Shown in pieces: positions 54,114 to 63,220 of a stretch of 64,000 nucleotides of DNA. Source of the stretch: Leptospiraceae bacterium. Lineage in GTDB: Bacteria; Spirochaetota; Leptospiria; Leptospirales; Leptospiraceae. The stretch covers positions 372,001 through 436,000 of the forward strand of contig JADJSX010000025.1 of the NCBI GenBank assembly GCA_016711485.1, read 5' to 3'. The translations under genes and the position numbers were made by a program. Each line of letters starts with the position of its first letter. Within the stretch, counting starts at the first letter, position 1. The notes under the pieces were generated by a model that did not search any database, was not told the DNA's origin, and worked only from the letters and a program-made list of their open reading frames with translations.

Positions 54114-54251
54114 AGTTGAAAATAGCGTTTAAGGTATAAAATTTTTTGGGAAAATAGTAAAAAGAGAGAAAAAATTAATCAAATTTAGTTGTATAATTAA
54201 TATAGGGAGTAAAATAGTATTACAAAAATATTTTGTAATTCAAACAATTCT

Positions 54252-54962
54252 ATGAGACATTTACTATTTATACTATTAATTATTTTCCAATTTCAATTTT
54301 GTCTAGAAGCTCAAAAATCTAGTTTAGACATGAATTCGCCGAATGCAGGATTTTTTGGTTTAGTGCTTGGATTTCTGAATAGTTCAGTAAGTTGCAGTGG
54401 GGATTCATATTGTATAATTTTTGCAACTCCAGTTCCGAATGGAAATTTAGCTCAATTTGATACTTCTGGAGGACAGAATGGAATCTCGGGAGGAGATGCA
54501 AAATGTCAATCTGGTGCTGCGAATGCAGGTATGAATACAACATATACCTATAAGGCAATCATGGCATTAGCTGAGACAAGAACTCCTCCTTTTCAAACTT
54601 CACCAGGAATTTACACACCAGGAATTAATTGGGTGCTTTACCCAGATAAAGAATACAGAAGGCCAGATAATACTCTAATTAAAAAAACTGATTCAAACTC
54701 TCTATTTATTTTCCCTCTGGATAATTCTATAATAGTAGACTCAAACATATATTCGTTAACTGGGCTTTCGGTTAACGTTAGTACAATTACTACTTGGAAT
54801 ACGTCGCCGAACAATTGTAGTGATTGGATGTCAACTAACGGAGGTATCTCAGTAAATTATGGAATCGGGAATTCAGCAACCGTAAATAGTTTCTCTGGAT
54901 CCGGCGCTGGCGCTACTTGCAGTGATAGCACAAGTAGTGTAATTTATTGTGCCCAACAGTAA
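54252..54962 (+). CDS. DUF1554 lipoprotein
   Basis: The 236-residue protein has a signal peptide with lipobox-like FQFQFC (Cys18). The mature part is one DUF1554 domain, a lectin-like fold common in Leptospira surface lipoproteins. Diagnostic stretches are QNGISGGDAKCQSGAANAG, YKAIMALAETR, GINWVLYPDKEYRRPD, TTWNTSPNNCSDWMS, and the final VIYCAQQ. The Cys spacing matches the second copy at 59965-60885. It lies upstream of the glycan cassette. Confidence 0.85.
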   Translation: MRHLLFILLIIFQFQFCLEAQKSSLDMNSPNAGFFGLVLGFLNSSVSCSGDSYCIIFATPVPNGNLAQFDTSGGQNGISGGDAKCQSGAANAGMNTTYTYKAIMALAETRTPPFQTSPGIYTPGINWVLYPDKEYRRPDNTLIKKTDSNSLFIFPLDNSIIVDSNIYSLTGLSVNVSTITTWNTSPNNCSDWMSTNGGISVNYGIGNSATVNSFSGSGAGATCSDSTSSVIYCAQQ

Positions 54963-55077
54963 ACAATTGTATTGTTAATGCGTAAGAAGATTCTTTGAAT
55001 TTCCATTCTATTTAGTTAGCCATTCACATTAGTTTATTTTATCCTATTGTATTCTTTTTTATTTTTAAGGAAGAATT

Positions 55078-55185
55078 ATGAATGGGTTTGACTTTTTTTT
55101 AAGTAAGATTTTTTATGTAGGAATAGATATATCTTCTAGACTTGGACTCTTACAATTGGATGTTCTTTGTGAGTCTCTGGGTTAA
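55078..55185 (+). CDS. Short reading frame with good ribosome binding site
   Basis: AAGGA five bases before ATG 55078 opens 35 codons (MNGFDFFLSKIFYVGIDISS and so on) to TAA 55183-55185. It may be a real small protein or the 5' fragment of a lost gene. No family is known. The remaining 480 bases up to the glycan cassette hold only decayed sequence and element A. Confidence 0.35.
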   Translation: MNGFDFFLSKIFYVGIDISSRLGLLQLDVLCESLG

Positions 55186-55425
55186 CTATTTTATCCGTTC
55201 GATTAAGGGTTACTACTTATTTGTCGCTACTGCGAAGAATGGAGTATTATATGATTTAGTTTAACTTTAGGCGAAGCGAAGGCGAATAGAACGGGACGGA
55301 ATTTAGGCGTTAGCCGCTATTACGAAAATTAGAAATCAATTGGCACAAGAAGATTAATATGATGCATTCGAAATGTCAAATATGGTTACTATAATTTACA
55401 ACAAATAAGATGTGATTAAACGAAT

Positions 55426-55617
55426 TTATTTAACTGATGTAACGCAAAATAGGAAATTTACGAAAATGAAACCTAATTTAAGAATATTAGATAAAGCTAA
55501 TGAATTAATGAATAAGCAGGTTTGGGGCAGCCCAAGCGCACTGAGCGATCGTCGAAGTGTCGCCGATTGCCCCTATCTTTCACCTCAGCGTGCTTGCGAG
55601 TAGGGTGAGTTACTTAA
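55426..55617 (+). mobile_element. Element A at the edge of the glycan cassette
   Basis: The element is 55434-55609 (176 bp). The left end CTGATGTAACGC is diverged and the right end is GAGTAGGGTGAG. TTATTTAA (55426-55433) and TTACTTAA (55610-55617) flank it with one mismatch. The interior follows the 44925 copy closely, with the hairpin TTGGGGCAGCCCAA and a 20-odd-base insertion (CGCACTGAGCGATCGTCGAA) before TCGCCGATTGCC. Confidence 0.8.
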
Positions 55618-55639
55618 GATTAATGGAAAACATATACGA

Positions 55640-56530
55640 ATGATTTTATCCCCAATTGTTATTTTTGTTTATAACCGTCCTTTGCATACAAGACATACCA
55701 TTGAAGCATTGCAAAAAAATGAATTAGCCAATGAAAGTGAATTGTTCATTTACAGCGATGCTCCCAAAAATGAGTCTATCAGGGAGTCTGTAGAAGAAGT
55801 AAGAGCGTTCATAAAATCTATTCAGGGATTTAAAAAAATCAACATTATAGAAAGAGAAAAAAACTGGGGACTTGCTAATTCTATTATTGATGGTGTAACT
55901 TCGATAATTAATGAATATGGTAAAATTATTGTCTTGGAAGATGATTTAGTTACTAGTCCTTATTTTTTGAGATTTATGAATCATAATTTAGATTTATATA
56001 GTGGTGATGATCAAGTCGCCTCCATACACGGATATGTTTATCCTATAAATGATTTGCCTGAAGTATTTTTTTTAAAAGGTGCTGACTGCTGGGGCTGGGC
56101 TACTTGGAAAAGAGCTTGGAATTTATTTGAATCTGATGGAAATAAATTATTGCAGGAACTTTATGATAAGAACCTACAAAAAGAAGCTGATTTTAATAAT
56201 AGTTATGGTTATACTCAAATGCTTAAGAACCAAATAGCAGGAAAAAATAATTCTTGGGCAGTTCGTTGGTACATGTCAGCTTTTTTAAAAGGTAAGGTGA
56301 CTTTGTATCCTGGTGAATCTCATATTGAAAATATTGGTCTTGATAATTCAGGAACACATTGCGGTGTTAATACAAACTTTAATGTGACTTTAACTAACAA
56401 TTTAAATTTGGATAAAATAGAAATAATAGAAAACAAAGAAGCAAGGTTAAAATTTGAAACTTTTTTCAAAAAACTAACGCCCAGTTTATTAAAAAAAATA
56501 AGTCGTAAATTAAGAATGATATTTTCATGA
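55640..56530 (+). CDS. GT2-like glycosyltransferase
   Basis: The 296-residue enzyme has a GT-A fold: IVIFVYNRPLHTRHTIEAL at the start, LFIYSDAPKN, and the metal/donor-binding IIVLEDDLVTSPYFLRFMN near residue 100. DCWGWATWKRAWN follows, as in transferases resembling the GNT-I group. It is first in a cassette with tight spacing and overlaps the methyltransferase gene by four bases. Donor and acceptor are unknown. Confidence 0.8.
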   Translation: MILSPIVIFVYNRPLHTRHTIEALQKNELANESELFIYSDAPKNESIRESVEEVRAFIKSIQGFKKINIIEREKNWGLANSIIDGVTSIINEYGKIIVLEDDLVTSPYFLRFMNHNLDLYSGDDQVASIHGYVYPINDLPEVFFLKGADCWGWATWKRAWNLFESDGNKLLQELYDKNLQKEADFNNSYGYTQMLKNQIAGKNNSWAVRWYMSAFLKGKVTLYPGESHIENIGLDNSGTHCGVNTNFNVTLTNNLNLDKIEIIENKEARLKFETFFKKLTPSLLKKISRKLRMIFS

Positions 56531-57345
56531 AAAAACTGCTCAAAAAAATAATTCCCCCGATTTTATTCGATATTTATAGATCAATAAAACCATCTCCTTA
56601 TGGTTGGAAAGGTAATTATAAAACATGGGAAGACGCGCAAAACGATGCAACCGGATATGATGCTGATGAAATACTAGAAAAAGTTAGAAACTCCCTTTTA
56701 AAAGTTAAGAACGGCGAGGCTGTTTATGAAAGGGATAGCGTGATTTTTGATAAAATTGAATATTCTTGGCCTCTATTATCTGGACTAATGTTGGCAGCGG
56801 CAAAAAACAAAGGTAATTTAAATGTTCTTGATTTTGGGGGAAGTTTAGGAAGCACCTATTTTCAAAATAAAAAATTCCTAGATCCGCTTGCTAATGTATC
56901 TTGGAATATTGTGGAACAAATAAAATTTGTAGAAATCGGAAAAAAAGAATTTGAAAGTAATAATTTGCATTTTTACTATGATATAGAAAATTGTATCAAA
57001 GAACAAAGCCCAAATATTTTATTATTATCAAGCATTTTACAATACTTAGAAAAACCGTATCAGCAATTAGATGAGTTATTACGGCATAACTTTCAATTTA
57101 TTTTTATAGATTTAACTGCAGTATCATTTGAAAACGAAAGGATAACTGTTCAGCATGTTCCGCCTTCAATTTATTCTGCTAAATACCCTTGTTGGATTTT
57201 AGACTATAACAAAATAAATTTGATTTTTGAAAAAAATAATTATTTACTGATTGAACAGTTTGAGTCCTTAAACAACTTTAAAATAATAGATAAATCTAAA
57301 ATAATTGGTCATTATATAGGTGAACTGAGAGTAAAAAATGGTTGA
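56527..57345 (+). CDS. TIGR04325-family (LIC12133-type) methyltransferase
   Basis: The 272-residue protein matches the family first named for Leptospira LIC12133: KKIIPPILFDIYRSI, YGWKGNYKTWEDAQNDATGY, then the SAM-binding LNVLDFGGSLGSTYFQNKKF and WNIVEQIKFVEIGK. ILLLSSILQYLEKPYQQLDE is the post-motif helix. It probably methylates a sugar or lipid-linked glycan. It overlaps the preceding gene, and its end overlaps an ATG that opens a broken frame. Confidence 0.85.
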   Translation: MKKLLKKIIPPILFDIYRSIKPSPYGWKGNYKTWEDAQNDATGYDADEILEKVRNSLLKVKNGEAVYERDSVIFDKIEYSWPLLSGLMLAAAKNKGNLNVLDFGGSLGSTYFQNKKFLDPLANVSWNIVEQIKFVEIGKKEFESNNLHFYYDIENCIKEQSPNILLLSSILQYLEKPYQQLDELLRHNFQFIFIDLTAVSFENERITVQHVPPSIYSAKYPCWILDYNKINLIFEKNNYLLIEQFESLNNFKIIDKSKIIGHYIGELRVKNG

Positions 57346-57496
57346 AGAAATTTTACGAAATGAAACTCTTTCACAGAAGCCGCCTCAATAAAATGATGTT
57401 GATGGGAGTGATTTGGAAATATCTAAACAATCTAGGAGTGGTTTAAAAAATCCATTCCATATAATATATTGCCTTTCTAATAAATATTTAGCCTAA
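57338..57496 (+). pseudogene. Remnant of a deleted cassette gene
   Basis: ATG 57338 overlaps the end of the methyltransferase gene. The frame reads MVEEILRNETLSQKPPQ, TAA (57389-57391), then continues NDVDGSDLEISKQSRSGL to KYLA and TAA 57494-57496. The final TAATG overlaps the start of the next gene. Both overlaps are those of a once translationally coupled gene, so this is probably the joined ends of a gene that lost its middle. Confidence 0.5.
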
Positions 57497-58476
57497 TGTA
57501 TAACTACTGCACTCTTTTTAATAGTATCTATCTTACTCGTGGTTTAGCACTGTATGAATCGCTAAAAAAACATTCAGCCGCGTTTCATTTATATATTTTC
57601 GCTTTTGACGACAGATGTTACCAGTTATTAAAAAAACTAAATCTCTCCAATGCAACGATTATATCTTTGCAGGAATTTGAAGATGAAGCTTTACTAAAAA
57701 TAAAAAACAGCCGATCTGTTGGAGAGTATTGTTGGACTTGCACACCTTCATCGATTAAATATGCCATTGAGACTTACCGGCTAACGCATTGCACTTATTT
57801 AGATGCAGACTTATATTTTTTTTCTGATCCTTCAACATTAATAGAAGAAATGGATTCTAATTCAGTGTCCATCATAGAACATAGATATACACCGGATTAT
57901 GACCAAACAAAAGCCAGTGGAAAATATTGTGTACAATTTATGACTTTTAAGAATGACGATAATGGAATGATCGTATTAAACTGGTGGCGAGAAGCTTGTA
58001 TTGATTGGTGTTATGCCCGTTTTGAAAATGGAAAGTTTGGCGACCAAAAGTATTTAGATGACTGGACAAAAAAGTTCGAAGGTGTCTATGAACTAAAAAA
58101 TTTAGGTGGAGGTGTTGCACCTTGGAATATTCAACAATATCAACTATTTAATAATGATAATCAAATTTTGGGTGTTGAGTTATCGAGTAAAAAAGAATTT
58201 AATCTAATTTTTTATCATTTTCATATGTTTAAGTTTTTAGAATATAATCAAGTGGATTTAGGTTATTATAAGTTTACCGAACAACATATTGAAATAATAT
58301 ATAAACCCTATATTGTGCATTTATACAAGATAAAAATGTTAATCAGTGAGTATGATTCAACTTACGATTACCAAGGTACGGAAAAAAAAATGGTAAATTT
58401 GATAAGTAAACTCAAGGTTCTCAAAAGAGTTCTATTCGGTTATTATAATATATTTAGCTTAAAGAAGTTTATTTAA
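57496..58476 (+). CDS. GT8-like glycosyltransferase
   Basis: The 326-residue enzyme resembles GT8-type nucleotide-sugar transferases. It starts YNYCTLFNSIYLTRGLALYE, has the metal-binding THCTYLDADLYFFSDP (DxD near residue 100), and then NGKFGDQKYLDDWTKKF and NLGGGVAPWNIQQY, the region that completes the metal site. It is the third complete gene of the cassette and starts in the TAATG overlap of the remnant. The sugar is unknown. Confidence 0.8.
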   Translation: MYNYCTLFNSIYLTRGLALYESLKKHSAAFHLYIFAFDDRCYQLLKKLNLSNATIISLQEFEDEALLKIKNSRSVGEYCWTCTPSSIKYAIETYRLTHCTYLDADLYFFSDPSTLIEEMDSNSVSIIEHRYTPDYDQTKASGKYCVQFMTFKNDDNGMIVLNWWREACIDWCYARFENGKFGDQKYLDDWTKKFEGVYELKNLGGGVAPWNIQQYQLFNNDNQILGVELSSKKEFNLIFYHFHMFKFLEYNQVDLGYYKFTEQHIEIIYKPYIVHLYKIKMLISEYDSTYDYQGTEKKMVNLISKLKVLKRVLFGYYNIFSLKKFI

Positions 58477-58478
58477 TC

Positions 58479-58838
58479 ATGGCATATCTAATTAAATTAC
58501 CTACATATAGTGATAATCGTGGTGATCTTACTGTTGTCGAAAAAGTATTGCCTTTTGAAATAAAACGCTTTTATTATATTTATAATGCGACAGAAAAACG
58601 CGGCGGTCATCGTCATCATAAAACCACGCAAGCCTTAATTTGTTTGAATGGTAGCTGTGAAATTTATGTTAATAATAATGTTAAAGAAGAACTCATTTTA
58701 TTAAATAGCCCGGATAATTGTTTGATTCTTGAGCCAGTTGATTGGCATACTATGGATAAATTTACCAGTGGCTCGGTTTTATTGGTTTTTTCTTCGGAGT
58801 ATTATGATAGTAATGATTACATTGATGAGCAATACTAA
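58479..58838 (+). CDS. FdtA/QdtA-like dTDP-4-keto-6-deoxyhexose 3,4-isomerase
   Basis: The 119-residue cupin isomerises dTDP-4-keto-6-deoxyglucose to the 3-keto sugar. The catalytic His motif KRGGHRHHKTTQALICLNGS and the strand ILEPVDWHTMDKF are characteristic. It starts two bases after the upstream gene and is directly followed by an aminotransferase (FdtB-like), the usual next enzyme. FdtA and QdtA differ in product stereochemistry, which I cannot decide. RmlA and RmlB must be elsewhere. Confidence 0.88.
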   Translation: MAYLIKLPTYSDNRGDLTVVEKVLPFEIKRFYYIYNATEKRGGHRHHKTTQALICLNGSCEIYVNNNVKEELILLNSPDNCLILEPVDWHTMDKFTSGSVLLVFSSEYYDSNDYIDEQY

Positions 58839-59924
58839 ATGATTGAATATGAAAATTTAAAAAAAGTAAATGAACGTTTATTTGCTCAATATAAAACTCA
58901 ATTTGCTGAATTTTTAAATTCGGGTTGGTATATACTAGGTAAAAATGTAGAGCTTTTTGAAAATGAATTTGCACACTATTGCAATACAAACTATTGTGCA
59001 GGTGTTGCTTCAGGTCTTGATGCACTTATATTAGCAATAGATGCTTTTGGTTTTGAGAAAGGTAGCGAAATTATTGTTCCAGCCAATACCTATATTGCTA
59101 CCGTAATGGCGATTGTTAGAAATGGTTTCACGCCTGTATTAGTTGAACCTGATATTACTACCTACAATATTGATGCTAAAAAAATTACTGAAAAAATAAC
59201 TAAAAAAACTAAAGCGATTTTAGTGGTGCATTTATATGGAAAAAGTTGCGACATGGATGCGATTGCTCAAATAGCTACTGAATATCAACTCGAGATTATA
59301 GAAGATGTGGCGCAAGCTCATGGGGCAATGTTTAAAAATAAAAAAGTTGGCTCGTTTGGTATTGGCTGTTTTAGTTTTTATCCTACCAAAAATCTAGGGG
59401 CTTTAGGTGATGCAGGTGCGATAACCGCAAATGATCAGGCTTATATAAATAAAATAAAATCATTAAGAAATTATGGTTCAAAAATAAAATATCAAAATGA
59501 TGATTTAGGTTACAATTCCAGACTCGATGAAATTCAAGCTTCTTTTTTATTGTGCAAATTAAAAGTTTTAGATGAAATAAATTCTCACAAAAGAAAGCTG
59601 GCGAAGTTGTATCTTCACGGTTTACACAATGAGTTTATTAAACCCGTAGTTGATAGCGATTTTTATGACGTTTATCATATTTTTAATATTCGTTTTCCTA
59701 AAAGAGATTTGTTACAACAATACTTATTGGAAAACAAAATTAAAACAGAGGTGCATTATCCGATTCCTCCTCACAAACAAAAAGCTATGCAGGGTTTTAT
59801 TTCCGGAAGTTATCCTTTATCAGAACAAATTCATGAGACAACTTTAAGCTTGCCAATTTCATTTTTTCATACTGAAAGTGATATATTACATGTCATTGAT
59901 GTAATGAATAATTATTTAAAGTAA
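58839..59924 (+). CDS. DegT/DnrJ-family sugar 3-aminotransferase (FdtB-like)
   Basis: This 361-residue PLP enzyme aminates the 3-keto sugar made by the preceding isomerase to give dTDP-3-amino-3,6-dideoxyhexose. GVASGLDALILAI and PANTYIATVMAI occur at the start. EDVAQAHGAMFKNKKVGSFG and SFYPTKNLGALGDAGAI contain the PLP Lys (in PTKN). NSRLDEIQASFL and VHYPIPPHKQ are also typical. It starts one base after the isomerase stop. No acyltransferase such as FdtC follows, so the amine may stay free or be modified elsewhere. Confidence 0.92.
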   Translation: MIEYENLKKVNERLFAQYKTQFAEFLNSGWYILGKNVELFENEFAHYCNTNYCAGVASGLDALILAIDAFGFEKGSEIIVPANTYIATVMAIVRNGFTPVLVEPDITTYNIDAKKITEKITKKTKAILVVHLYGKSCDMDAIAQIATEYQLEIIEDVAQAHGAMFKNKKVGSFGIGCFSFYPTKNLGALGDAGAITANDQAYINKIKSLRNYGSKIKYQNDDLGYNSRLDEIQASFLLCKLKVLDEINSHKRKLAKLYLHGLHNEFIKPVVDSDFYDVYHIFNIRFPKRDLLQQYLLENKIKTEVHYPIPPHKQKAMQGFISGSYPLSEQIHETTLSLPISFFHTESDILHVIDVMNNYLK

Positions 59925-59964
59925 AACTGTTCGATTGAATCAGGATTCGGTTAAAATTTTTATG

Positions 59965-60885
59965 TTATTGTTCTACACAAATGAGGCGTTTAAGTTGATC
60001 GCAGCCGCCGGTATTTTGAAAAATAGCAACGTTAGTAGTTCCACTTGTTGTTCCATAGCTACCAAATTTGCTACTCAGATTTGATGTCCATGACTGGCAA
60101 TCATCATTACTGGTATTCCAGTTTGCCAACAGCCCGGTCCAAGCTGGTTCTGCTATAGCTGCCCAACTACTGCTAAGAGTTCCGAAGGCAAAAGTATTTG
60201 TATCTGATGAAAAAATCAAAGTTCCGTCTGGTCTTCTGTAAGAAATAACCGATTGGAATACCCAATCAATCCCTGAGGACGACCTTGTATCACTTACATT
60301 CACCAGCATAGCTTTGTAAACTGCTCCTGACGGACTACTAGGTTTATTTGTGTCGGCTTGGCATTTTGCATCTGCCCCACTAATTCCACCTAAAATTCCA
60401 TTGTATGCTGAATTTGTAACAAAAATTCGACGGTCGTTGTCTCGAATAGTAATTGAGTAAATCTGAGTCCCTGTTTCGATTGAGCTGATTTGGATTGAGT
60501 AAATATCATCGGCTATATCAGTATTATCCTCATTTGCCGTTATGGTAAAATTTTGAGGGGTTGAAAAATTTGTAATGGTGAATGTTAAAGACGTTGGATT
60601 TATTGTTAAACCGTTTGGTGCACTAATTTGAATTGTAACATCACTATCAGGTGCATTCGATAAATAAACTGGAAAGCTTCTATTTTCTCCTTCTATCATT
60701 GAACCTACTAAAGAAACTTGCAACCCAAGTCCAACGGTAGTGGTTGATGTAACTGAAGTATCTCCAATTGCGAAAAATCCAAAGCTAAAAGGAGAAGAGG
60801 GATTGGATAAATCTAAAGGGATTTTCTTTGCCTGAAGGCAATTTAATAATAAAAGTAGGAAAACGTATAAAGTTAGCTTTTTCAT
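59965..60885 (-). CDS. Calx-beta-like + DUF1554 lipoprotein
   Basis: The 306-residue protein has a signal peptide and lipobox (LLLNC, Cys16). Residues 45-150 resemble a Calx-beta/Ig-like module (SLTFTITNFSTPQNFTITAN, IADDIYSIQI). Residues 155-306 are a DUF1554 domain: FVTNSAYNGILGGISGADAK, GIDWVFQSVISYRRPDG, NWNTSNDDCQSWTS, ending RLICVEQ. It is a likely surface-exposed Leptospira-type lipoprotein. It is convergent with the glycan cassette, whose other side carries a second DUF1554 gene. Confidence 0.87.
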   Translation of the reverse strand: MKKLTLYVFLLLLLNCLQAKKIPLDLSNPSSPFSFGFFAIGDTSVTSTTTVGLGLQVSLVGSMIEGENRSFPVYLSNAPDSDVTIQISAPNGLTINPTSLTFTITNFSTPQNFTITANEDNTDIADDIYSIQISSIETGTQIYSITIRDNDRRIFVTNSAYNGILGGISGADAKCQADTNKPSSPSGAVYKAMLVNVSDTRSSSGIDWVFQSVISYRRPDGTLIFSSDTNTFAFGTLSSSWAAIAEPAWTGLLANWNTSNDDCQSWTSNLSSKFGSYGTTSGTTNVAIFQNTGGCDQLKRLICVEQ

Positions 60886-60979
60886 ATACTGTATTTGACA
60901 ATTTGGAAAAATGGAATTAGCAGAAAGAAGAATTTTTTTATAAAAATAAAACCTTTTGCCTAAATCATACTCTAAATTT

Positions 60980-61549
60980 CTAGTAAATTCCGAGAAAATC
61001 TACCCCTGATTTTTTTTTCGTTGAGTTGAAGTTGTATCTATTTAAAGCCCATTGCAATAGAAAGGAAAAAATCCAATTACCTAAAAAATAAGTAATCACT
61101 AAATAAGCTAAAACTCCAAATATCAAAAATAAAAACGAAAGTAAAAGCAAAGGAATAATTAAGAATAAACCAGAAATGCCGCCTCCAGCAAATTCCTTTT
61201 TAAAAAAGTCCGAGGTTTGGTTTAGCATAAAATCAAATACGAAAGGAAACCCAATCGCAATAATTATCAATGTGAATAACGCAGAAAATATTCCAATGAC
61301 CATGTATTGAATGAATGCTATCCAAAGAGGTTTTTCCTTCTCGAATAGATATCCCATTAATACGCATGTTGCGACAAGAGAGAGTAAGCCGCTAAGAGCG
61401 AGAGGAATCCAACTGTCGTTGTCTAAGAACGAAGTAACGATAAAATATAAAATCGTTCCAAAAAATCCCAGAGTAAAAATATAAATAGTGGATTCCTTTA
61501 AAATTTGTAATTTAGTTTTCATATTAGATTCTAATTGAATATCCTCCAT
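60980..61549 (-). CDS. Polytopic membrane protein, unknown
   Basis: The 189-residue protein has four strong helices (about residues 20-42, 47-67, 75-105 and 125-165) and a short basic tail. FEKEKPLWIAFIQYMVIG and FKKEFAGGGISGLFLIIP are notable. An ATG nine codons downstream is also possible. No family is known. Confidence 0.55.
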   Translation of the reverse strand: MEDIQLESNMKTKLQILKESTIYIFTLGFFGTILYFIVTSFLDNDSWIPLALSGLLSLVATCVLMGYLFEKEKPLWIAFIQYMVIGIFSALFTLIIIAIGFPFVFDFMLNQTSDFFKKEFAGGGISGLFLIIPLLLLSFLFLIFGVLAYLVITYFLGNWIFSFLLQWALNRYNFNSTKKKSGVDFLGIY

Positions 61550-61766
61550 TTTTCAAAATCTAGAATTAAATGCGAGGAATTTTTGAGTTCTACAAAAAAC
61601 AAAATCTAAAAGATAGCGGAAAAGTTTCGACACTTAATAGCGGCTGTCGTTTATTATTCGCTCTTCAGCCTTCTATTGATATATTCGGTGAAGGATGTTT
61701 CATTCAACTATTCTGATGTTATGAATCTTCATTTTTTTTGTATTCATATTTTATTCTGCAGTTTAC

Positions 61767-62216
61767 TCATTGCCATTGTAATTTCATTTCTCCTAATACT
61801 GAAAAGTGATTTAATAAACGCCCCAAATTATTTAATTCTTCTACATTACAAGAGAGAATGAGATTCGAGCAAATTGGATGTATTATATCTGAATTATCAC
61901 ATAGTCTTATATTGATACTCACATCATTCGATGTATTGAGTGTTGCATGAATTCGAAAGAAAAAACCAAACTTGTCTTCTGGATTTTCAGAACCCAACTC
62001 CCATATAACTTCCTGTTGATTGTCCATCGGAAAATTTTCTAGATCCTCTGCGAACTTTAAAAGAGACTCGTTGCTAGTATAAAATTCTAGCTCAGCAGAG
62101 TGGTCATCGTTGGAAACCCTAATTAATAAATTTAAATGATAAGGTTCTTCATAGGGAATTCTGATTAAATGTAATGATTTTTTCATTTGCGATTCATCTT
62201 TTTTGGTAGAGCCCAA
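61767..62216 (-). CDS. Small hypothetical protein
   Basis: The protein has about 149 residues from TTG 62216, or 139 from ATG 62186. It is soluble with a strand-rich pattern (HLNLLIRVSNDDHSAELEFY, EVIWELGSENPEDKFGFFF). The two halves of strands and the lack of signals recall small immunity-type proteins, but I cannot name a family. It ends 15 bases after the HtrA-like gene on the same strand, so the two are probably co-transcribed. Confidence 0.5.
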   Translation of the reverse strand: MGSTKKDESQMKKSLHLIRIPYEEPYHLNLLIRVSNDDHSAELEFYTSNESLLKFAEDLENFPMDNQQEVIWELGSENPEDKFGFFFRIHATLNTSNDVSINIRLCDNSDIIHPICSNLILSCNVEELNNLGRLLNHFSVLGEMKLQWQ

Positions 62217-62231
62217 TAAAACACTCTTTTT

Positions 62232-63203
62232 TTATCGTAGTTGCGGTAATTTAGTAGTTTCCTCTCTTTGGAGTGAGTGAATTTTTTCCATCGGCATGAT
62301 ATTCAAAATTACTTTTTGGTTTTTGCGCAAAATAGTAATATTGTGCACTTGGCCAATTTTCTCTTTTGTCAAAAGTCGAAACAAATCATCCGTAGACTCA
62401 ACAGGCTCATCGTTAAACGAAAGAATATAATCTCCATCACGAAGTCCTGCACGCCATGCCGGACTTCCTACTTCGACTGAAATCACAAAAAGCGCTTTTT
62501 TATTTCGAATGTCATTGTAAAGCATCACTTTGTTATTTAATTCTACAATCTGCGACATGATCCCGAGATAGGCGCGTTTTACTTTTCCAGTTTGCATTAG
62601 TTCAACTGCTATATCCTTTGCCGTGTTGATCCCGATCGCAAAACATAGACCTTGTGCTCCCATGATTGTGGCGGTGTTTACTCCTATAACTTTTCCGTCT
62701 GCATTTATTAGTGGCCCACCGGAATTTCCTGGATTCAATGGAGCGTCAGTTTGGATGATGTTATCTATTAGCCGCCCAGATTGTGTGCGTAACGTCCGCC
62801 CATTTGCACTGACTATTCCATGTGTAACAGTGTGTTGAAATCCGTGCGGATTTCCAATAGCTATAACAAGTTGTCCGATATCTAATTCGTTTGAGTCTCC
62901 GAGTTTAACAGTCTGATATCCGGTCGCAAAACTTTTTAAAACAGCTAGATCTGAATCCGGATCTTCTCCTACTAACACAGCTTCGTGTTGTGATCCGTCA
63001 AATAATGTAGTCTTAAACTTATCTCCACCATGAACTACATGGCTATTTGTGAATAAGTGACCATCGCTAGAGAACAAAAATCCCGATCCGGATCCCGCTG
63101 TGGTTTGTTTACCGTCTACCGTTTTTAAAGTGTCAATTTTTACAACCGCCGCCTTTGCTTTATTTACTGCACCAATGATTATCTTTGAAAATTCATCCAT
63201 CAT
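62232..63203 (-). CDS. HtrA/DegP-like serine protease without signal peptide
   Basis: The 323-residue protein has a trypsin-like domain with His in FTNSHVVHGG, Asp in DPDSDLAVLKS and Ser in DAPLNPGNSGGPLIN. A PDZ domain (about residues 215-305; GSPAWRAGLRDGDYILSFND) follows. All three catalytic residues are present. The N-terminus (MMDEFSKIIIGAVNKAKAAV) has no export signal, so it should be cytoplasmic, unlike DegP. ATTTACTCC upstream contains a weak SD. It follows the SDR gene after 17 bases. Confidence 0.88.
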   Translation of the reverse strand: MMDEFSKIIIGAVNKAKAAVVKIDTLKTVDGKQTTAGSGSGFLFSSDGHLFTNSHVVHGGDKFKTTLFDGSQHEAVLVGEDPDSDLAVLKSFATGYQTVKLGDSNELDIGQLVIAIGNPHGFQHTVTHGIVSANGRTLRTQSGRLIDNIIQTDAPLNPGNSGGPLINADGKVIGVNTATIMGAQGLCFAIGINTAKDIAVELMQTGKVKRAYLGIMSQIVELNNKVMLYNDIRNKKALFVISVEVGSPAWRAGLRDGDYILSFNDEPVESTDDLFRLLTKEKIGQVHNITILRKNQKVILNIMPMEKIHSLQREETTKLPQLR

Positions 63204-63220
63204 TTACTCCTTATTATCCT

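Noticed and set aside
53000..55330. Possible repeats around TTACTACTTATTTGTCGCTACTG and similar words near 53050 and 55205
   Set aside because: Shared words are short and interrupted; I could not extend them.
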